From positions 1 to 64,000 of the forward strand of contig NZ_NVQF01000005.1 of NCBI RefSeq assembly GCF_002592005.1: DNA of 64,000 nt, written 5' to 3'. The position numbers and the translations under genes were made by a program. How positions within the stretch are numbered: the stretch's first letter is position 1; each line of letters opens with the position of its first letter. The notes under the pieces are model-generated. The model saw only the letters and a list, made by a program, of their open reading frames with translations, searched no databases and was not told the DNA's origin. The stretch comes from Mycolicibacterium palauense (GTDB lineage Bacteria > Actinomycetota > Actinomycetes > Mycobacteriales > Mycobacteriaceae). Shown in pieces: positions 1 through 8,991 of this stretch.

Positions 1-20
1 GGAATGTGTCTAAGAGACAG
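1..20. other. Residual Nextera transposon-end adapter
   Basis: The last 19 of the first 20 bases match the Nextera mosaic-end sequence (AGATGTGTATAAGAGACAG) at 16 positions, including an uninterrupted 3' block TAAGAGACAG. This is known library-adapter sequence, not mycobacterial DNA. The ATG at 4 that would open the first reading frame lies inside it, so the first six residues of that frame are artefactual. It implies that the window starts at an untrimmed contig end. Confidence 0.82.
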
Positions 21-21
21 G

Positions 22-1056
22 GCCAACCCCGTCCCCCCGCCGGCGGCCCCGGTCTGCGGCGATGTGGCCGCACTGCCGCTACGCGACAAGCTCGCGCAGC
101 TGCTGATGGTCGGTGTCCGCAACGCCGCCGACGCCCGCGCCGTGGTCGCCGACCAGCACGTCGGGGGCATCTTCATCGGCAGCTGGACCGATCTGTCCAT
201 GCTGACCGACGGCTCGCTGCCCGGGATCGCCGCCGGTGCCGGCCCGCTGGCGCTGGCCGTTAGTGTCGACGAGGAGGGAGGCCGGGTGCAGCGGCTGTCC
301 TCGCTGATCGGCGGTCAGCCCTCGCCGCGCACCCTGGCCCAGACCGATTCCGCCGAGCAGGTCTATCAGATCGCCCTGGACCGCGGCCGCAAGATGCGCG
401 CGCTGGGCATCACCGTGGACTTCGCGCCGGTGGTGGACGTGACCGACGCGCCGTCGGACACGGTGATCGGTGACCGTTCCTTCGGATCGGATCCCGCGGT
501 GGTCACCGAGTACGCCGGTGCCTACGCCCGCGGGCTGCGCGACGCGGGGCTGCTCCCGGTGCTCAAACACTTCCCGGGGCACGGGCACGGTTCCGGGGAC
601 TCGCACACCGGGGGAGTCACCACGCCGCCGCTGGCCGATCTGCAGAACAGCGATCTGGTGCCCTACCGCACGCTGCTGACCCAACCGCCGGTCGCGGTGA
701 TGATGGGGCACCTTCAGGTGCCCGGCCTGACCGGTTCACAGCCGGCCAGCCTGAGCCCGGCCGCCTACAACCTGCTGCGCAGCGGCGGCTACGGCGGCCC
801 GCCGTTCGGTGGCCTGGTGTACACCGACGACCTGTCCTCGATGCAGGCGATCAGCGACTACTACGGCGTCTCCGAGGCGGTGCTCAAGGCCCTGCAGGCC
901 GGCGCCGACGTCGCGCTGTGGGTGACGACCTCCCAGGTGCCCGCCGTGCTCGACCGCCTGGAGAAGGCCGTCGACTCCGGTGAACTGCCGATGGCCCGCG
1001 TCGACGACGCACTGGCCAAGGTGTCGGCGGCCAAGGGGCCCGGCCCGGGCTGCTGA
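22..1056 (+). CDS. lpqI: Beta-N-acetylglucosaminidase-type lipoprotein LpqI (GH3), 5' truncated
   Basis: Glycoside hydrolase family 3 enzyme, homologous to M. tuberculosis Rv0237, which removes N-acetylglucosamine from cell-wall muropeptides during recycling. Visible motifs are DKLAQLLMVGV near the start, SVDEEGGRVQRL, DFAPVVDV, the NagZ-type KHFPGHGHGSGDSHTG loop carrying the catalytic His/Asp dyad, and MMGHLQVPG. The signal peptide and lipobox expected upstream are missing because the contig begins inside the gene. The apparent ATG at base 4 is adapter. About 345 residues of mature protein remain. A tetR gene follows, as Rv0238 does in M. tuberculosis. Confidence 0.88.
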   Translation, partial: ANPVPPPAAPVCGDVAALPLRDKLAQLLMVGVRNAADARAVVADQHVGGIFIGSWTDLSMLTDGSLPGIAAGAGPLALAVSVDEEGGRVQRLSSLIGGQPSPRTLAQTDSAEQVYQIALDRGRKMRALGITVDFAPVVDVTDAPSDTVIGDRSFGSDPAVVTEYAGAYARGLRDAGLLPVLKHFPGHGHGSGDSHTGGVTTPPLADLQNSDLVPYRTLLTQPPVAVMMGHLQVPGLTGSQPASLSPAAYNLLRSGGYGGPPFGGLVYTDDLSSMQAISDYYGVSEAVLKALQAGADVALWVTTSQVPAVLDRLEKAVDSGELPMARVDDALAKVSAAKGPGPGC

Positions 1057-1129
1057 CCCGCACCGGCGGCACGAATCGGGCACCCGGCGCTTACCCTGGA
1101 GCCAGATTTCTTCGGGAAGGGTGCGAGCG

Positions 1130-1750
1130 ATGGCCGGTGGTACCAAGCGGTTGCCGCGCGCCGTGCGCGAGCAGCAGATGCTCGACGCCGCGGTCCAGGT
1201 GTTCTCGGTCAACGGATACCACGAGACCTCGATGGATGCCATCGCGGCCAAGGCCGAGATCTCCAAGCCGATGCTCTATCTGTACTACGGCTCCAAGGAG
1301 GACCTGTTCGGCGCGTGCCTGGACCGCGAACTGCGGCGGTTCGTCGAGACGGTGCGCGCCGACATGGACTTCACGCTGCCGCCGAAGGACATGCTGCGCA
1401 ACACGATCCTGTCGTTCCTGAGCTACATCGACGCCAACCGGGCGTCGTGGATCGTGCTCTACACCCAGGCCACCAGCTCGCAGGCGTTCGCCCACACGGT
1501 TCGGGAGGGCCGCGACCGGATCGTCGACCTGGTCGCCGGGCTGCTCAGTGCCGGAACCCGAAACCCCGAGCCGAACACCGACTTTCAGATGATGGCCATC
1601 GCGCTGGTGGGTGCCGGTGAGGCGGTTGCCACCCGGGTCAGCGCCGGCGACGTCGACGTCAACGAGGCCGCGGAGTTGCTGATAAACCTGTTCTGGCGCG
1701 GCCTGAAGGGCAAGCCGAGCGCCGAGATGGCCCGGGAGGACGTCCGCTAA
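1130..1750 (+). CDS. TetR-family transcriptional regulator (Rv0238-like)
   Basis: A 206-residue TetR protein. The N-terminal helix-turn-helix spans about residues 12-58 (AVQVFSVNGYHETSMDAIAA, then SKPMLYLYYGSKEDLF). The C-terminal ligand domain is generic. The ATG at 1130 was chosen because it gives the usual length and conserved start; the open frame extends upstream without a better site. Its stop codon overlaps the stop of the convergent MaoC gene. Position next to the htdX-fabG4 operon and fadA2 makes it a candidate regulator of those lipid genes through the TTAC-N6-GTAA palindromes. That link is inference only. Confidence 0.85.
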   Translation: MAGGTKRLPRAVREQQMLDAAVQVFSVNGYHETSMDAIAAKAEISKPMLYLYYGSKEDLFGACLDRELRRFVETVRADMDFTLPPKDMLRNTILSFLSYIDANRASWIVLYTQATSSQAFAHTVREGRDRIVDLVAGLLSAGTRNPEPNTDFQMMAIALVGAGEAVATRVSAGDVDVNEAAELLINLFWRGLKGKPSAEMAREDVR

Positions 1751-2628
1751 CGCGGCAGCGCCCGAACGGTTCCCGTCAGGTGCGGGTAGCCCTTGCGCAG
1801 GTTGCGCAGCGACAGATCCCAGCCGTCGGCGACGCGGTCGACGTAGAGGCCCGCGCTGGCGGGCAGGATGACCGGCTTGCCGAACTTCACCGAGTAGCGC
1901 ACCGCGTCGGGCATCTGGCCCTCGATGTTGGCCAACACCGCCGCCGCGCTGAACATCCCGTGCGCGATGACCGTCGGGAACCCGAACAGCTTGGCGCCCA
2001 GCGAACTGGTGTGGATGGGATTGTGGTCACCGCCGATCGAGGCGTACCGGCGGATCTGACCCGGGGTGATGCGCAGGATCGTGCTCGGCGGCGGCAACTT
2101 GGGCTGCTTCTGCGGGGGCGGCTTGGGCTCGTCGGAGAGGCTGGTGCGCTGCTGGTGCAGAAACGTCGTCACCTGATGCCAGGCCGCCTCGTTGCCGACG
2201 CGGACATCGGTGACGATGTCGACCAGCAGGCCCTTGCGGTGCTCGCGCAGGTTCTCGGCGTGGACCTCGACGCCGACGGTGTCGGTCACCGCGATCGGCC
2301 GGTACTGGGTGATGTGGTTCTCCACGTGCACCGAGCCCATGGCGGCGAAGGGGAAATCGAAGCCGGTCACCAGCGACATCACGGTGGGGAAGGTGAGCGC
2401 GAACGGATAGGTCAGGGGCACCGAGTCGCCGTAGCGCAGCCCCGTGACCGAGGCGTAGGCGGCCACGTTGGCGCGGTCGATGCTCAGCTGCGGCACCGAG
2501 ATGCTGCGGTTGGACAGGGTGTCCGGGCGCGGTATGAACGGCAGCGCCCCGGCCGCCGCGCGCACCATGTTCATCAGGCCGCTGGGCTGGTCCGCGGATT
2601 CCTCAACCACCCCGGTAACTGTAGTCAT
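1747..2628 (-). CDS. htdX: 3-hydroxyacyl-thioester dehydratase, MaoC/hot-dog family (HtdX-like)
   Basis: A 293-residue double hot-dog protein homologous to Rv0241c. The family hydrates or dehydrates (R)-3-hydroxyacyl thioesters in fatty-acid metabolism. The C-terminal MaoC domain carries the hydratase-2 signature YASIGGDHNPIHT (D and H catalytic) followed by FPTVIAHGMFSAA. The N-terminal half (RYGDSVPLTYPFALTFPT) is the degenerate hot dog that helps bind the acyl chain. It is downstream of fabG4 on the same strand. The 124-bp gap between them holds a tandem repeat and a long hairpin, so the two may not form a simple uninterrupted operon. Confidence 0.88.
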   Translation of the reverse strand: MTTVTGVVEESADQPSGLMNMVRAAAGALPFIPRPDTLSNRSISVPQLSIDRANVAAYASVTGLRYGDSVPLTYPFALTFPTVMSLVTGFDFPFAAMGSVHVENHITQYRPIAVTDTVGVEVHAENLREHRKGLLVDIVTDVRVGNEAAWHQVTTFLHQQRTSLSDEPKPPPQKQPKLPPPSTILRITPGQIRRYASIGGDHNPIHTSSLGAKLFGFPTVIAHGMFSAAAVLANIEGQMPDAVRYSVKFGKPVILPASAGLYVDRVADGWDLSLRNLRKGYPHLTGTVRALPR

Positions 2629-2641
2629 TGCGTTCGCCTCT

Positions 2642-2686
2642 GCTCTGGGTGCTTTGGGTGCTCTGGGTGCTTTGGGTGCTCTGTGG
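2642..2686. repeat. 18-bp tandem repeat between fabG4 and htdX
   Basis: The unit GCTCTGGGTGCTTTGGGT occurs twice in full and a third time in part. It is itself built of two near-identical 9-bp halves. It sits just upstream of the htdX start codon and is a possible variable-number locus. Confidence 0.75.
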
Positions 2687-2693
2687 TTTCTCC

Positions 2694-2746
2694 AACGTCC
2701 ACTTACCGCACGCTTTCGGCGGCCGGGCGTGCGAAAAGTGGACGTT
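2694..2746. repeat. Long inverted repeat (20-bp arms)
   Basis: Left arm 2694-2713 pairs with right arm 2727-2746 at 18 of 20 positions; the outer 11 bp (AACGTCCACTT / AAGTGGACGTT) are perfect. The loop is 13 nt. It lies 6 bp beyond the fabG4 stop. There is no T-tract, so it resembles an intergenic palindromic element or RNA-processing hairpin more than a standard terminator. Confidence 0.8.
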
Positions 2747-2752
2747 CGTCGC

Positions 2753-4129
2753 TCATGCGCCCAGCATCGCCTGACCGCAGACCCGGATGGTGTTGCCGGT
2801 GACCGCGTTGGAGGCCGGGCTGGCGAAGTAGGCGATGGTCTCCGCCACGTCGACCGGCTGACCGCCCTGGAACAGCGAGTTCATCCGCCGGCCCACCTCG
2901 CGGGTGGCGAACGGAATGGCCTCGGTCATCTTGGTCTCGATGAAGCCGGGCGCCACGGCGTTGATGGTGATGCCCTTCGCGGCGAACTCGGGTGCGAGCG
3001 CCGCGGTCAGGCCGATCATCCCGGCCTTGGTGGTCGCGTAGTTGGTCTGGCCACGGTTGCCGGCGATCCCGGCCATTGACGACAGGCCGACGATGCGTCC
3101 GCCCTCACCGATGCTGCCGTTGGCCACCAGGCCCTCGGCCAGGCGCAGCGGCGCCAGCAGGTTGACCGCGATCACCGCGTCCCAGCGGGCGTCGTCCATG
3201 TTGGCCAGCAGCTTGTCGCGGGTGATGCCGGCGTTGTTCACCAGCACGTCGGCCCTACCGCCGTTGTGCTCGCCGTAGTGCTGGCGCAGGTGGTCGGTGA
3301 TGAGGTCGACGGCGTCGTCGGCCGTCACGTCCAGGGCCAGCGCGGTGCCGCCGACCTTCGCGGCGGTCTCCGACAGCGCCTCGGCGGCGCCTTCCACGTC
3401 GATCGCGACCACCTTGGCGCCGTCCCGGGCGAAGACCTCCGCGATGGTGGCCCCGATGCCGCGGGCCGCGCCGGTGACGATCGCGACCTTGCCCTCCAGC
3501 GGACGGTCCCAGTCGGCGGGGGGCGCGGAGTCGGCGGCGCCGACGTGGAACACCTGCCCGTCGACATAGGCCGACTTCGCGCTGAGCAGGAAGCGCAGCG
3601 TGGATTCCAGCCCGGTCGCGGCCGGCTTGGCGTCGGCGGCCAGATACACCAGTGACACCGTGGCCCCGCGCTGCATCTCCTTGCCGAGCGAGCGGGTGAA
3701 CCCCTCCAGGGCGCGCTGGGCGATCCGCTCGCCGGTGCCGCCGGCCTCGTCGGGGTTGGTGCCCACGACCACGATGCGTCCCGAGGGCCCGACATTGCGC
3801 AGCAGCGGGGTGAAGAAGGCGTGCAGGGCCTTCAGGCCCTCGGGGGCGGTGATGCCGGTGGCGTCGAACAGCAGGCCGCCGAACCGGTCGGCCCAGCGGC
3901 CGCCCAGGTTGTTGCCGACGATGTCGTAGTCCTCGGCCAGTGCGGTGCGCATGGGTTCGGCGATCCTGCCCTCGCCGCCGATCAGCAACGGTCCGGCCAG
4001 CGGTGGCTCACCCGGCTGGTAGCGCCGCAGCGTCTCCGGTTGCGGGACGCCGAGCTGCTTGGCCAGGAAGGAGCCCGGGCCGGAGTGCACCAGTGTCGAG
4101 TACAGGTCGGACGGGAGCGTGGGGGCCAC
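2753..4129 (-). CDS. fabG4: 3-oxoacyl-(acyl carrier protein) reductase FabG4
   Basis: A 458-residue high-molecular-weight FabG homologous to Rv0242c, an NADH-dependent beta-ketoacyl reductase. The first ~200 residues are a flavodoxin-like domain. The C-terminal short-chain dehydrogenase has TGAARGIG for cofactor binding, the NNAG motif, a catalytic Ser in [12 protein letters not shown], and YATTK. The start is GTG at 4129, giving [11 protein letters not shown], the conserved N-terminus. It is divergent from fadA2; the 122-bp shared promoter contains a TTAC-N6-GTAA palindrome. Together with HtdX it could act in chain elongation or beta-oxidation-type cycles. Confidence 0.9.
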   Translation of the reverse strand: MAPTLPSDLYSTLVHSGPGSFLAKQLGVPQPETLRRYQPGEPPLAGPLLIGGEGRIAEPMRTALAEDYDIVGNNLGGRWADRFGGLLFDATGITAPEGLKALHAFFTPLLRNVGPSGRIVVVGTNPDEAGGTGERIAQRALEGFTRSLGKEMQRGATVSLVYLAADAKPAATGLESTLRFLLSAKSAYVDGQVFHVGAADSAPPADWDRPLEGKVAIVTGAARGIGATIAEVFARDGAKVVAIDVEGAAEALSETAAKVGGTALALDVTADDAVDLITDHLRQHYGEHNGGRADVLVNNAGITRDKLLANMDDARWDAVIAVNLLAPLRLAEGLVANGSIGEGGRIVGLSSMAGIAGNRGQTNYATTKAGMIGLTAALAPEFAAKGITINAVAPGFIETKMTEAIPFATREVGRRMNSLFQGGQPVDVAETIAYFASPASNAVTGNTIRVCGQAMLGA

Positions 4130-4173
4130 GGTGAATGCCTCTCGTATCGCGGTACGGTCGTGCCGAGTACTAA

Positions 4174-4189
4174 CTTACTCCAGAGTAAG
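4174..4189. promoter_or_regulatory. Palindromic operator in the fabG4/fadA2 divergent promoter
   Basis: CTTACTC-CA-GAGTAAG has perfect 7-bp arms and can be written TTAC-N6-GTAA. It lies midway between the two divergent starts. The same TTAC-N6-GTAA core appears before fadE5 (8461-8476) and pxpB (37093-37110). The cognate regulator is unknown; the TetR at 1130 is one candidate. Confidence 0.6.
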
Positions 4190-4251
4190 AACAGTGAGTA
4201 GTATGGCCGTAACCGGCAATCAACCTCAAGCTGACTAGTACGGAGATTCCC

Positions 4252-5565
4252 GTGACGACGAGTCGTTCAAACCAGGGTCAGAAGCGCCGTGTGGCGGTGC
4301 TCGGCGGCAACCGCATCCCCTTCGCCCGATCCGACGGCGCCTACGCCGAGGCGTCCAACCAGGACATGTTCACGGCCACCCTCGACGGGCTGGCGGACCG
4401 CTTCGACCTCGCCGGGCGCCGGCTCGACATGGTGATCGGCGGCGCGGTGCTCAAGCACAGCGGCGACTTCAACCTGATGCGCGAGTGCGTGCTGGGCAGC
4501 GCGCTCTCGCCCTACACCCCGGCGTTCGACGTGCAGCAGGCCTGTGACACCGGCCTGCAGGCCGCCGTCTCCGCCGCCGACGGTATCGCCATGGGCCGCT
4601 ACGAGGTGGCCGCCGCCGGCGGCGTGGACACCACCTCGGATGCCCCCATCGCCTTCGGTCACGAGCTGCGCCGAGTCCTGCTGGGGCTGCGGCGGGCCAG
4701 GTCCAACGTCGACCGCCTCAAGCTCGTCGGCAAGCTGCCCGCCTCGCTCGGTGTGCAGATTCCCACCAACGGCGAGCCCCGTACCGGGCTGTCGATGGGG
4801 GAGCACGCCGCGATCACCGCCAAGGAGATGGGGATCAAGCGGGTCGACCAGGACGAGCTTTCGGTGGCCAGCCACCGCAACATGGCCGCCGCCTACGACC
4901 GCGGTTTCTTCGACGACCTGGTCAGTCCGTTCCTCGGGCTCTACCGCGACGACAACCTGCGCGAGGGATCCACGGTGGAGAAACTGGCCGGGCTGAAGCC
5001 GGTGTTCGGTGTGCGCAACGGCGACGCCACCATGACCGCGGGTAACTCCACCCCGCTCACCGACGGCGCGTCGGTGGCGCTGCTGGCCGGGGAGGACTGG
5101 GCCGAGAAGAACGGCCACGAGCCGCTCGCCTATTTCGTCGACGCCGAGACCGCCGCGGTGGACTACGTCAGCGGTGCCGACGGGCTGCTGATGGCACCGA
5201 CCTACGCGGTGCCGCGGCTGCTGGCCCGCCACGGCCTGAGTCTGCAGGACTTCGACCTCTACGAGATCCACGAGGCGTTCGCATCGGTGGTGCTGGCCAC
5301 CCTGCAGGCCTGGGAGTCCGAGGAGTACTGCAAGGAGCACCTGGGACTGGACGCGGCCCTGGGCTCCATCGACCGCTCCAGGCTGAACGTCAACGGGTCC
5401 TCGCTGGCCGCCGGGCATCCCTTCGCGGCCACCGGCGGCCGGATCCTCGCGCAGACGGCCAAGCAGCTCGCCGAGAGGCGCACGGAGACCGGCCGGCCCG
5501 TGCGTGCGCTCATCTCCATCTGCGCCGCCGGCGGACAGGGCGTTGCTGCGATCCTGGAAGCCTGA
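4252..5565 (+). CDS. fadA2: Acetyl-CoA acyltransferase (thiolase) FadA2
   Basis: A 437-residue thiolase homologous to Rv0243, cleaving 3-ketoacyl-CoA in beta-oxidation or condensing acetyl-CoA. The nucleophile is Cys98 in VQQACDTG. The other active-site residues are His389 in the AAGHPFAATGGR block and Cys424 in CAAGGQG. The start is GTG at 4252 (MTTSRSNQGQ). It pairs functionally with fabG4 and htdX (divergent) and fadE5 (nearby), giving a near-complete set of beta-oxidation chemistry. A strong hairpin follows the gene. Confidence 0.92.
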   Translation: MTTSRSNQGQKRRVAVLGGNRIPFARSDGAYAEASNQDMFTATLDGLADRFDLAGRRLDMVIGGAVLKHSGDFNLMRECVLGSALSPYTPAFDVQQACDTGLQAAVSAADGIAMGRYEVAAAGGVDTTSDAPIAFGHELRRVLLGLRRARSNVDRLKLVGKLPASLGVQIPTNGEPRTGLSMGEHAAITAKEMGIKRVDQDELSVASHRNMAAAYDRGFFDDLVSPFLGLYRDDNLREGSTVEKLAGLKPVFGVRNGDATMTAGNSTPLTDGASVALLAGEDWAEKNGHEPLAYFVDAETAAVDYVSGADGLLMAPTYAVPRLLARHGLSLQDFDLYEIHEAFASVVLATLQAWESEEYCKEHLGLDAALGSIDRSRLNVNGSSLAAGHPFAATGGRILAQTAKQLAERRTETGRPVRALISICAAGGQGVAAILEA

Positions 5566-5662
5566 GTTCGACAGGCATATCCAAGGTAGCTGGAAAAATG
5601 TTCGAAAATTCTTCGGGAGTTACGTAACGTCGGGCTCCGGGTAGCCGATGTACCGGGTAGCT

Positions 5663-5702
5663 CCGTGTTGCCGTCTGACCCCCCGACCCGACGGCAACAC
5701 GG
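5663..5702. terminator. Bidirectional hairpin between convergent fadA2 and DUF1361 genes
   Basis: A perfect 13-bp stem (CCGTGTTGCCGTC at 5663-5675 with its complement at 5690-5702) and a 14-nt loop. It lies between two convergent genes. Neither side has a clear T-tract, which is common in mycobacterial terminators. Confidence 0.72.
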
Positions 5703-5723
5703 GGCGTCCTCTTTGTCCGGGTG

Positions 5724-6431
5724 CTAGTGGCGCGGATGAAGGCCGCCGCTGGATTGAGGGGGTTCCAGCGGCGGCGCCACCCGGTTGCCCGACAACCCAC
5801 CCAGGGACCAGATGGTCAGGTAGGCCAGCCCGAAGAACGCCGCGACGGCCACCGCCACCCCGGTCGATTCGATGTAGGCCAGCGGAGACCGCACCCACGC
5901 CAGCGTCGAGGCGACCACCGCGTTCGGTTGGGTGAGCAGATCCCAGGAGTTCCAGCGCTGGAACCGCCCGATCACCACCCCCACGGCACACAGCGCCACC
6001 GAGGCGACCACCGCCACCCAGCCGGCGACGGCGCCGCCGAGCGGTCCGGGTTCGCGCGCGATCCGCTCGTGCACCAGGCGCAGTGAGACCACGCCCAACA
6101 GCACCCCGGTCCAGGCGGCGATGCCGTACTGCAGGACGTGCCGCCACAGCTCCACACCCGCAGCCAGGTGGATCAGGTCGGTGACCAGGTAGGGCGCGTT
6201 GGGCAGAAAGAACAGCCAGCCCACGCCCAGCGGTACCAGCCAGACCTTCCGCCGGACCGCGGCGAAACCGGCCGCGAAGAACACCGGCACCCACGCCAGG
6301 AACAGATTCCAGATCAGGAACCGACTCGGGTACGACAGCGGTGCGGCGGGGTCGGTGATTCCCAGGACGGCGGTCAGCGCGCTGGTCGCGGCCAGCGACA
6401 GCACCAGCACCGTACGGCGGGCATCGGGCAT
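5724..6431 (-). CDS. DUF1361 integral membrane protein
   Basis: A 235-residue membrane protein with about six hydrophobic segments. It carries the family signature block FLIWNLFLAWVP, then FLPNAPYLVTDLIHL. No biochemical role is established for DUF1361. The start at 6431 (MPDARRTVLVLSLAA) places the first membrane segment directly after a short charged N-terminus; the frame extends 27 codons further but with non-membrane residues. It separates fadA2 from fadE5, which are adjacent in M. tuberculosis as far as I recall, so it looks like a lineage-specific insertion or a loss there. Confidence 0.75.
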   Translation of the reverse strand: MPDARRTVLVLSLAATSALTAVLGITDPAAPLSYPSRFLIWNLFLAWVPVFFAAGFAAVRRKVWLVPLGVGWLFFLPNAPYLVTDLIHLAAGVELWRHVLQYGIAAWTGVLLGVVSLRLVHERIAREPGPLGGAVAGWVAVVASVALCAVGVVIGRFQRWNSWDLLTQPNAVVASTLAWVRSPLAYIESTGVAVAVAAFFGLAYLTIWSLGGLSGNRVAPPLEPPQSSGGLHPRH

Positions 6432-6500
6432 CAGCCCAGTCTCCCAGCCTCCCGCCGCGCGCGAGCGCCCACACACGTGCGGGCGGCCCCGCGAACGAAA

Positions 6501-6530
6501 AGACCCCCGCACACTCGCGTGCGGGGGTCT
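6501..6530 (-). terminator. Intrinsic terminator of fadE5
   Basis: A perfect 12-bp stem (AGACCCCCGCAC at 6501-6512 with 6519-6530) and a 6-nt loop, 31 bp after the fadE5 stop. Read on the minus strand it ends in TCTTTTCG, a short T-run, so it fits a canonical factor-independent terminator. Confidence 0.85.
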
Positions 6531-6561
6531 CTCGCGGATCAGTCGATCAGAACTGCACCGA

Positions 6562-8397
6562 TCAGAAGGACGCCTCGTCCAGTTCCATCACCTCGTTGTC
6601 GAGGTTCTCCAGGGTCGAGCGGACGCTGGTCAGCAGCGGCAGGAACGTCTTCGCGAAGAACGAGGCCGTGACGACCTTGCCCTCGTAGAAGGCCTTGTCG
6701 GCGCCGGTGGCCCCGTCGTCGAGCTTCTCGATGGCCACGGCCGCCTGGCGGGCCAGCAGCCAGCCCAGGACCAGGTCGCCGACGCTCATCAGGAAGCGCA
6801 CCGACCCGAGCCCCACCTTGTAGATGCTCGCGGCATCCTCCTGGGCGGCCATCAGGTAACCGGTCAGCGTCGCGGCCATGCCCTGCACGTCGGCCAGGGC
6901 GGTGGCCAGCAGCTCACGCTCGGCCTTGAGCCGGCCGTTGCCGGACTCGTTCTTGATGAACGACTCCACCTCGTTGGCCAGGAAGGCCAGCGACTTGCCC
7001 TGGTCGCGGACGATCTTGCGGAAGAAGAAGTCCTGCGCCTGGATGGCGGTGGTGCCCTCGTAGAGGCTGTCGATCTTGGCGTCGCGGATGTACTGCTCGA
7101 TCGGGTAGTCCTGCAGGAAGCCGGACCCACCGAATGTCTGCAGCGACTCGGTCAGCTTGGCGTAGGCCTGCTCCGAGCCGACACCCTTGACGATCGGCAG
7201 CAGCAGGTCGTTGATCCTGCTGGCCTCGGCCTGCTCCAGGCCGTGCACGGCCTGGGCGACCTCGGCGTCCTGGAACGTCGCGGTGTAGAGGTACAGCGCG
7301 CGCAGCCCCTCGGCGTAGGCCTTCTGGGTCATCAGCGACCGGCGCACATCGGGGTGATGGATGATCGTCACCCGCGGCGCGGTCTTGTCGGTCATCTGGG
7401 TCATGTCGGCACCCTGCACGCGGGTCTTGGCGTACTCCAGGGCGTTGAGGTAGCCGGTCGACAGCGTGGCGATGGCCTTGGTGCCCACCATCATCCGCGC
7501 CTGCTCGATGACATCGAACATCTGCGCGATGCCGTTGTGCACCTCGCCGACCAGCCAGCCGGTACACGGGGTGCCGTGCACGCCCATCGACAGCTCGCAG
7601 GTGGCCGAGACCTTCAGCCCCATCTTGTGCTCGACGTTGGTGACGAACACGCCGTTGCGCTCGGTGGGCTCGCCGGTCTCGGGGTCGAACAGGAACTTCG
7701 GCACGAAGAACAGCGACAGGCCCTTGGTACCGGGGCCGGCGCCCTCGGGGCGGGCCAGCACCAGGTGCAGGATGTTCTCGCCCAGGTCGTCGGCGTCACC
7801 GGAGGTGATGAAGCGCTTGACGCCCTCGATGTGCCAGGTGCCGTCGGGCTGCTGGACCGCCTTGGTGCGGCCGGCACCGACGTCGGAGCCCGCGTCGGGC
7901 TCGGTGAGCACCATGGTGGAGGTCCAACCACGCTCGGCGGCGAACACGGCCCACTTCTTCTGCTCTTCGGTGGCCTGGTCGTAGAAGATGTTGGCGAACG
8001 CCGCCCCCATCGCATACATGTTCACCGCGGGGTTGGAGCCCAGGATGTGCTCCTGCAGGGCCCACGACAGGGCCTTGGGCACCGGGGTGCCGCCGAGCGC
8101 CTCGTCGAGGCCGACCTTGTCCCAGCCGGCCTCGGTCACGGCCCGCACGGACTTCTTGAAGTCCTCGGGCAGCGACACCGCGTGGGTCTCGGGGTCGAAC
8201 GTCGGGGGGTTGCGGTCGCCCTCGACGAAGGACTCGGCGACCGGGCCCTCGGCGAGGCGAGCCATCTCGGCGAGCATCTCGCCCACGGTCTCGGTGTCCA
8301 GATCGGCGAACTTGCCCTCGCCGAACGACTTGTCGACACCGAGCAACTCGAACAGGTTGAACACCTGGTCACGGACATTGGACTTGTAGTGGCTCAC
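6562..8397 (-). CDS. fadE5: Acyl-CoA dehydrogenase FadE5
   Basis: A 611-residue FAD-dependent acyl-CoA dehydrogenase, the same length as I recall for M. smegmatis FadE5, and homologous to Rv0244c. It introduces the alpha-beta double bond in fatty acyl-CoAs. Family blocks seen are [47 protein letters not shown] and [16 protein letters not shown], plus a C-terminal extension. The start is GTG at 8397, preceded by a strong GAGGAGG Shine-Dalgarno, giving [13 protein letters not shown]; the open frame extends 24 codons upstream without support. A palindrome lies in its promoter and a T-run terminator follows. Confidence 0.93.
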   Translation of the reverse strand: MSHYKSNVRDQVFNLFELLGVDKSFGEGKFADLDTETVGEMLAEMARLAEGPVAESFVEGDRNPPTFDPETHAVSLPEDFKKSVRAVTEAGWDKVGLDEALGGTPVPKALSWALQEHILGSNPAVNMYAMGAAFANIFYDQATEEQKKWAVFAAERGWTSTMVLTEPDAGSDVGAGRTKAVQQPDGTWHIEGVKRFITSGDADDLGENILHLVLARPEGAGPGTKGLSLFFVPKFLFDPETGEPTERNGVFVTNVEHKMGLKVSATCELSMGVHGTPCTGWLVGEVHNGIAQMFDVIEQARMMVGTKAIATLSTGYLNALEYAKTRVQGADMTQMTDKTAPRVTIIHHPDVRRSLMTQKAYAEGLRALYLYTATFQDAEVAQAVHGLEQAEASRINDLLLPIVKGVGSEQAYAKLTESLQTFGGSGFLQDYPIEQYIRDAKIDSLYEGTTAIQAQDFFFRKIVRDQGKSLAFLANEVESFIKNESGNGRLKAERELLATALADVQGMAATLTGYLMAAQEDAASIYKVGLGSVRFLMSVGDLVLGWLLARQAAVAIEKLDDGATGADKAFYEGKVVTASFFAKTFLPLLTSVRSTLENLDNEVMELDEASF

Positions 8398-8460
8398 TGG
8401 GGTCCTCCTCGATGAGAATGCCACTTCGCAGCTTGTGTGTCGGTTGGGTACTCGCACTAA

Positions 8461-8476
8461 GTTACCCACCAGTAAC
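8461..8476. promoter_or_regulatory. Palindromic operator upstream of fadE5
   Basis: GTTAC-CCACCA-GTAAC, with flanking A/T extending each arm to 6 bp. It lies 64 bp upstream of the fadE5 start and shares the TTAC-N6-GTAA core with the fabG4/fadA2 site. The form also resembles the GlnR consensus GTnAC-N6-GnAAC, so two interpretations compete. Confidence 0.55.
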
Positions 8477-8479
8477 TAT

Positions 8480-8991
8480 CAATAACTATACAGCCGACCC
8501 CCCCAAAAGCAAGTTCCCGCACGCCAGGTGTGAGCAAGGTCGCGAATTCTCAACCAACCGGTTGGGCCGGCGTGTGGCCGCGGCGATTCGGCGGGGCCGG
8601 AATTCGCCCGAAGTTCACCTATCCGTGCAGGCCAGGGGCACTTGCCGGGCATAGTGTGCGGGCCGGGGTCACGGGCCGTGACCGGCGTGCAGGTCGGGCC
8701 GGTGCGCCCCGGGAGACACCCGGGAAGGGGTCTCCGCCGGCGGAACCCGGCCCGTGGCGCGCCCCGCGACGGGCACCATAGCGGGCCCCATGGAGTGCAC
8801 CATGGAGTGCACCGTGGCGGGCCCGTGAGGAAGCGTCGGCAAGGGAACCGGAAGGTGCCCGCAAGCGGTGCACGAGGCGTTTGCGGCAGCGACCCCGAGA
8901 TGTGGCAATGGCGCGGTCCGAAGCCGGTTTTCGATGACCGCGCCGCGCTCAGCTTGAATCGCTAAGCTACGCCCCACGATGTCGGTTCCGG
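8480..8991. other. Long non-coding region before the pks operon
   Basis: About 510 bp without a credible gene; the short ORFs here have no recognisable content. It contains a 12-bp perfect palindrome CCAACCGGTTGG at 8554-8565, which could be an operator, and a doubled 12-bp unit ATGGAGTGCACC near 8790-8815. It presumably holds the promoters of fadE5 (left) and pks (right). I could not place a convincing -10/-35 pair for pks. Confidence 0.5.

Noticed and set aside
6199-8415. 738-codon plus-strand ORF across fadE5
   Set aside because: It is antisense to a clear FadE5 and has the Gly/Arg/Leu/Val-rich low-information composition of GC-rich shadow frames.
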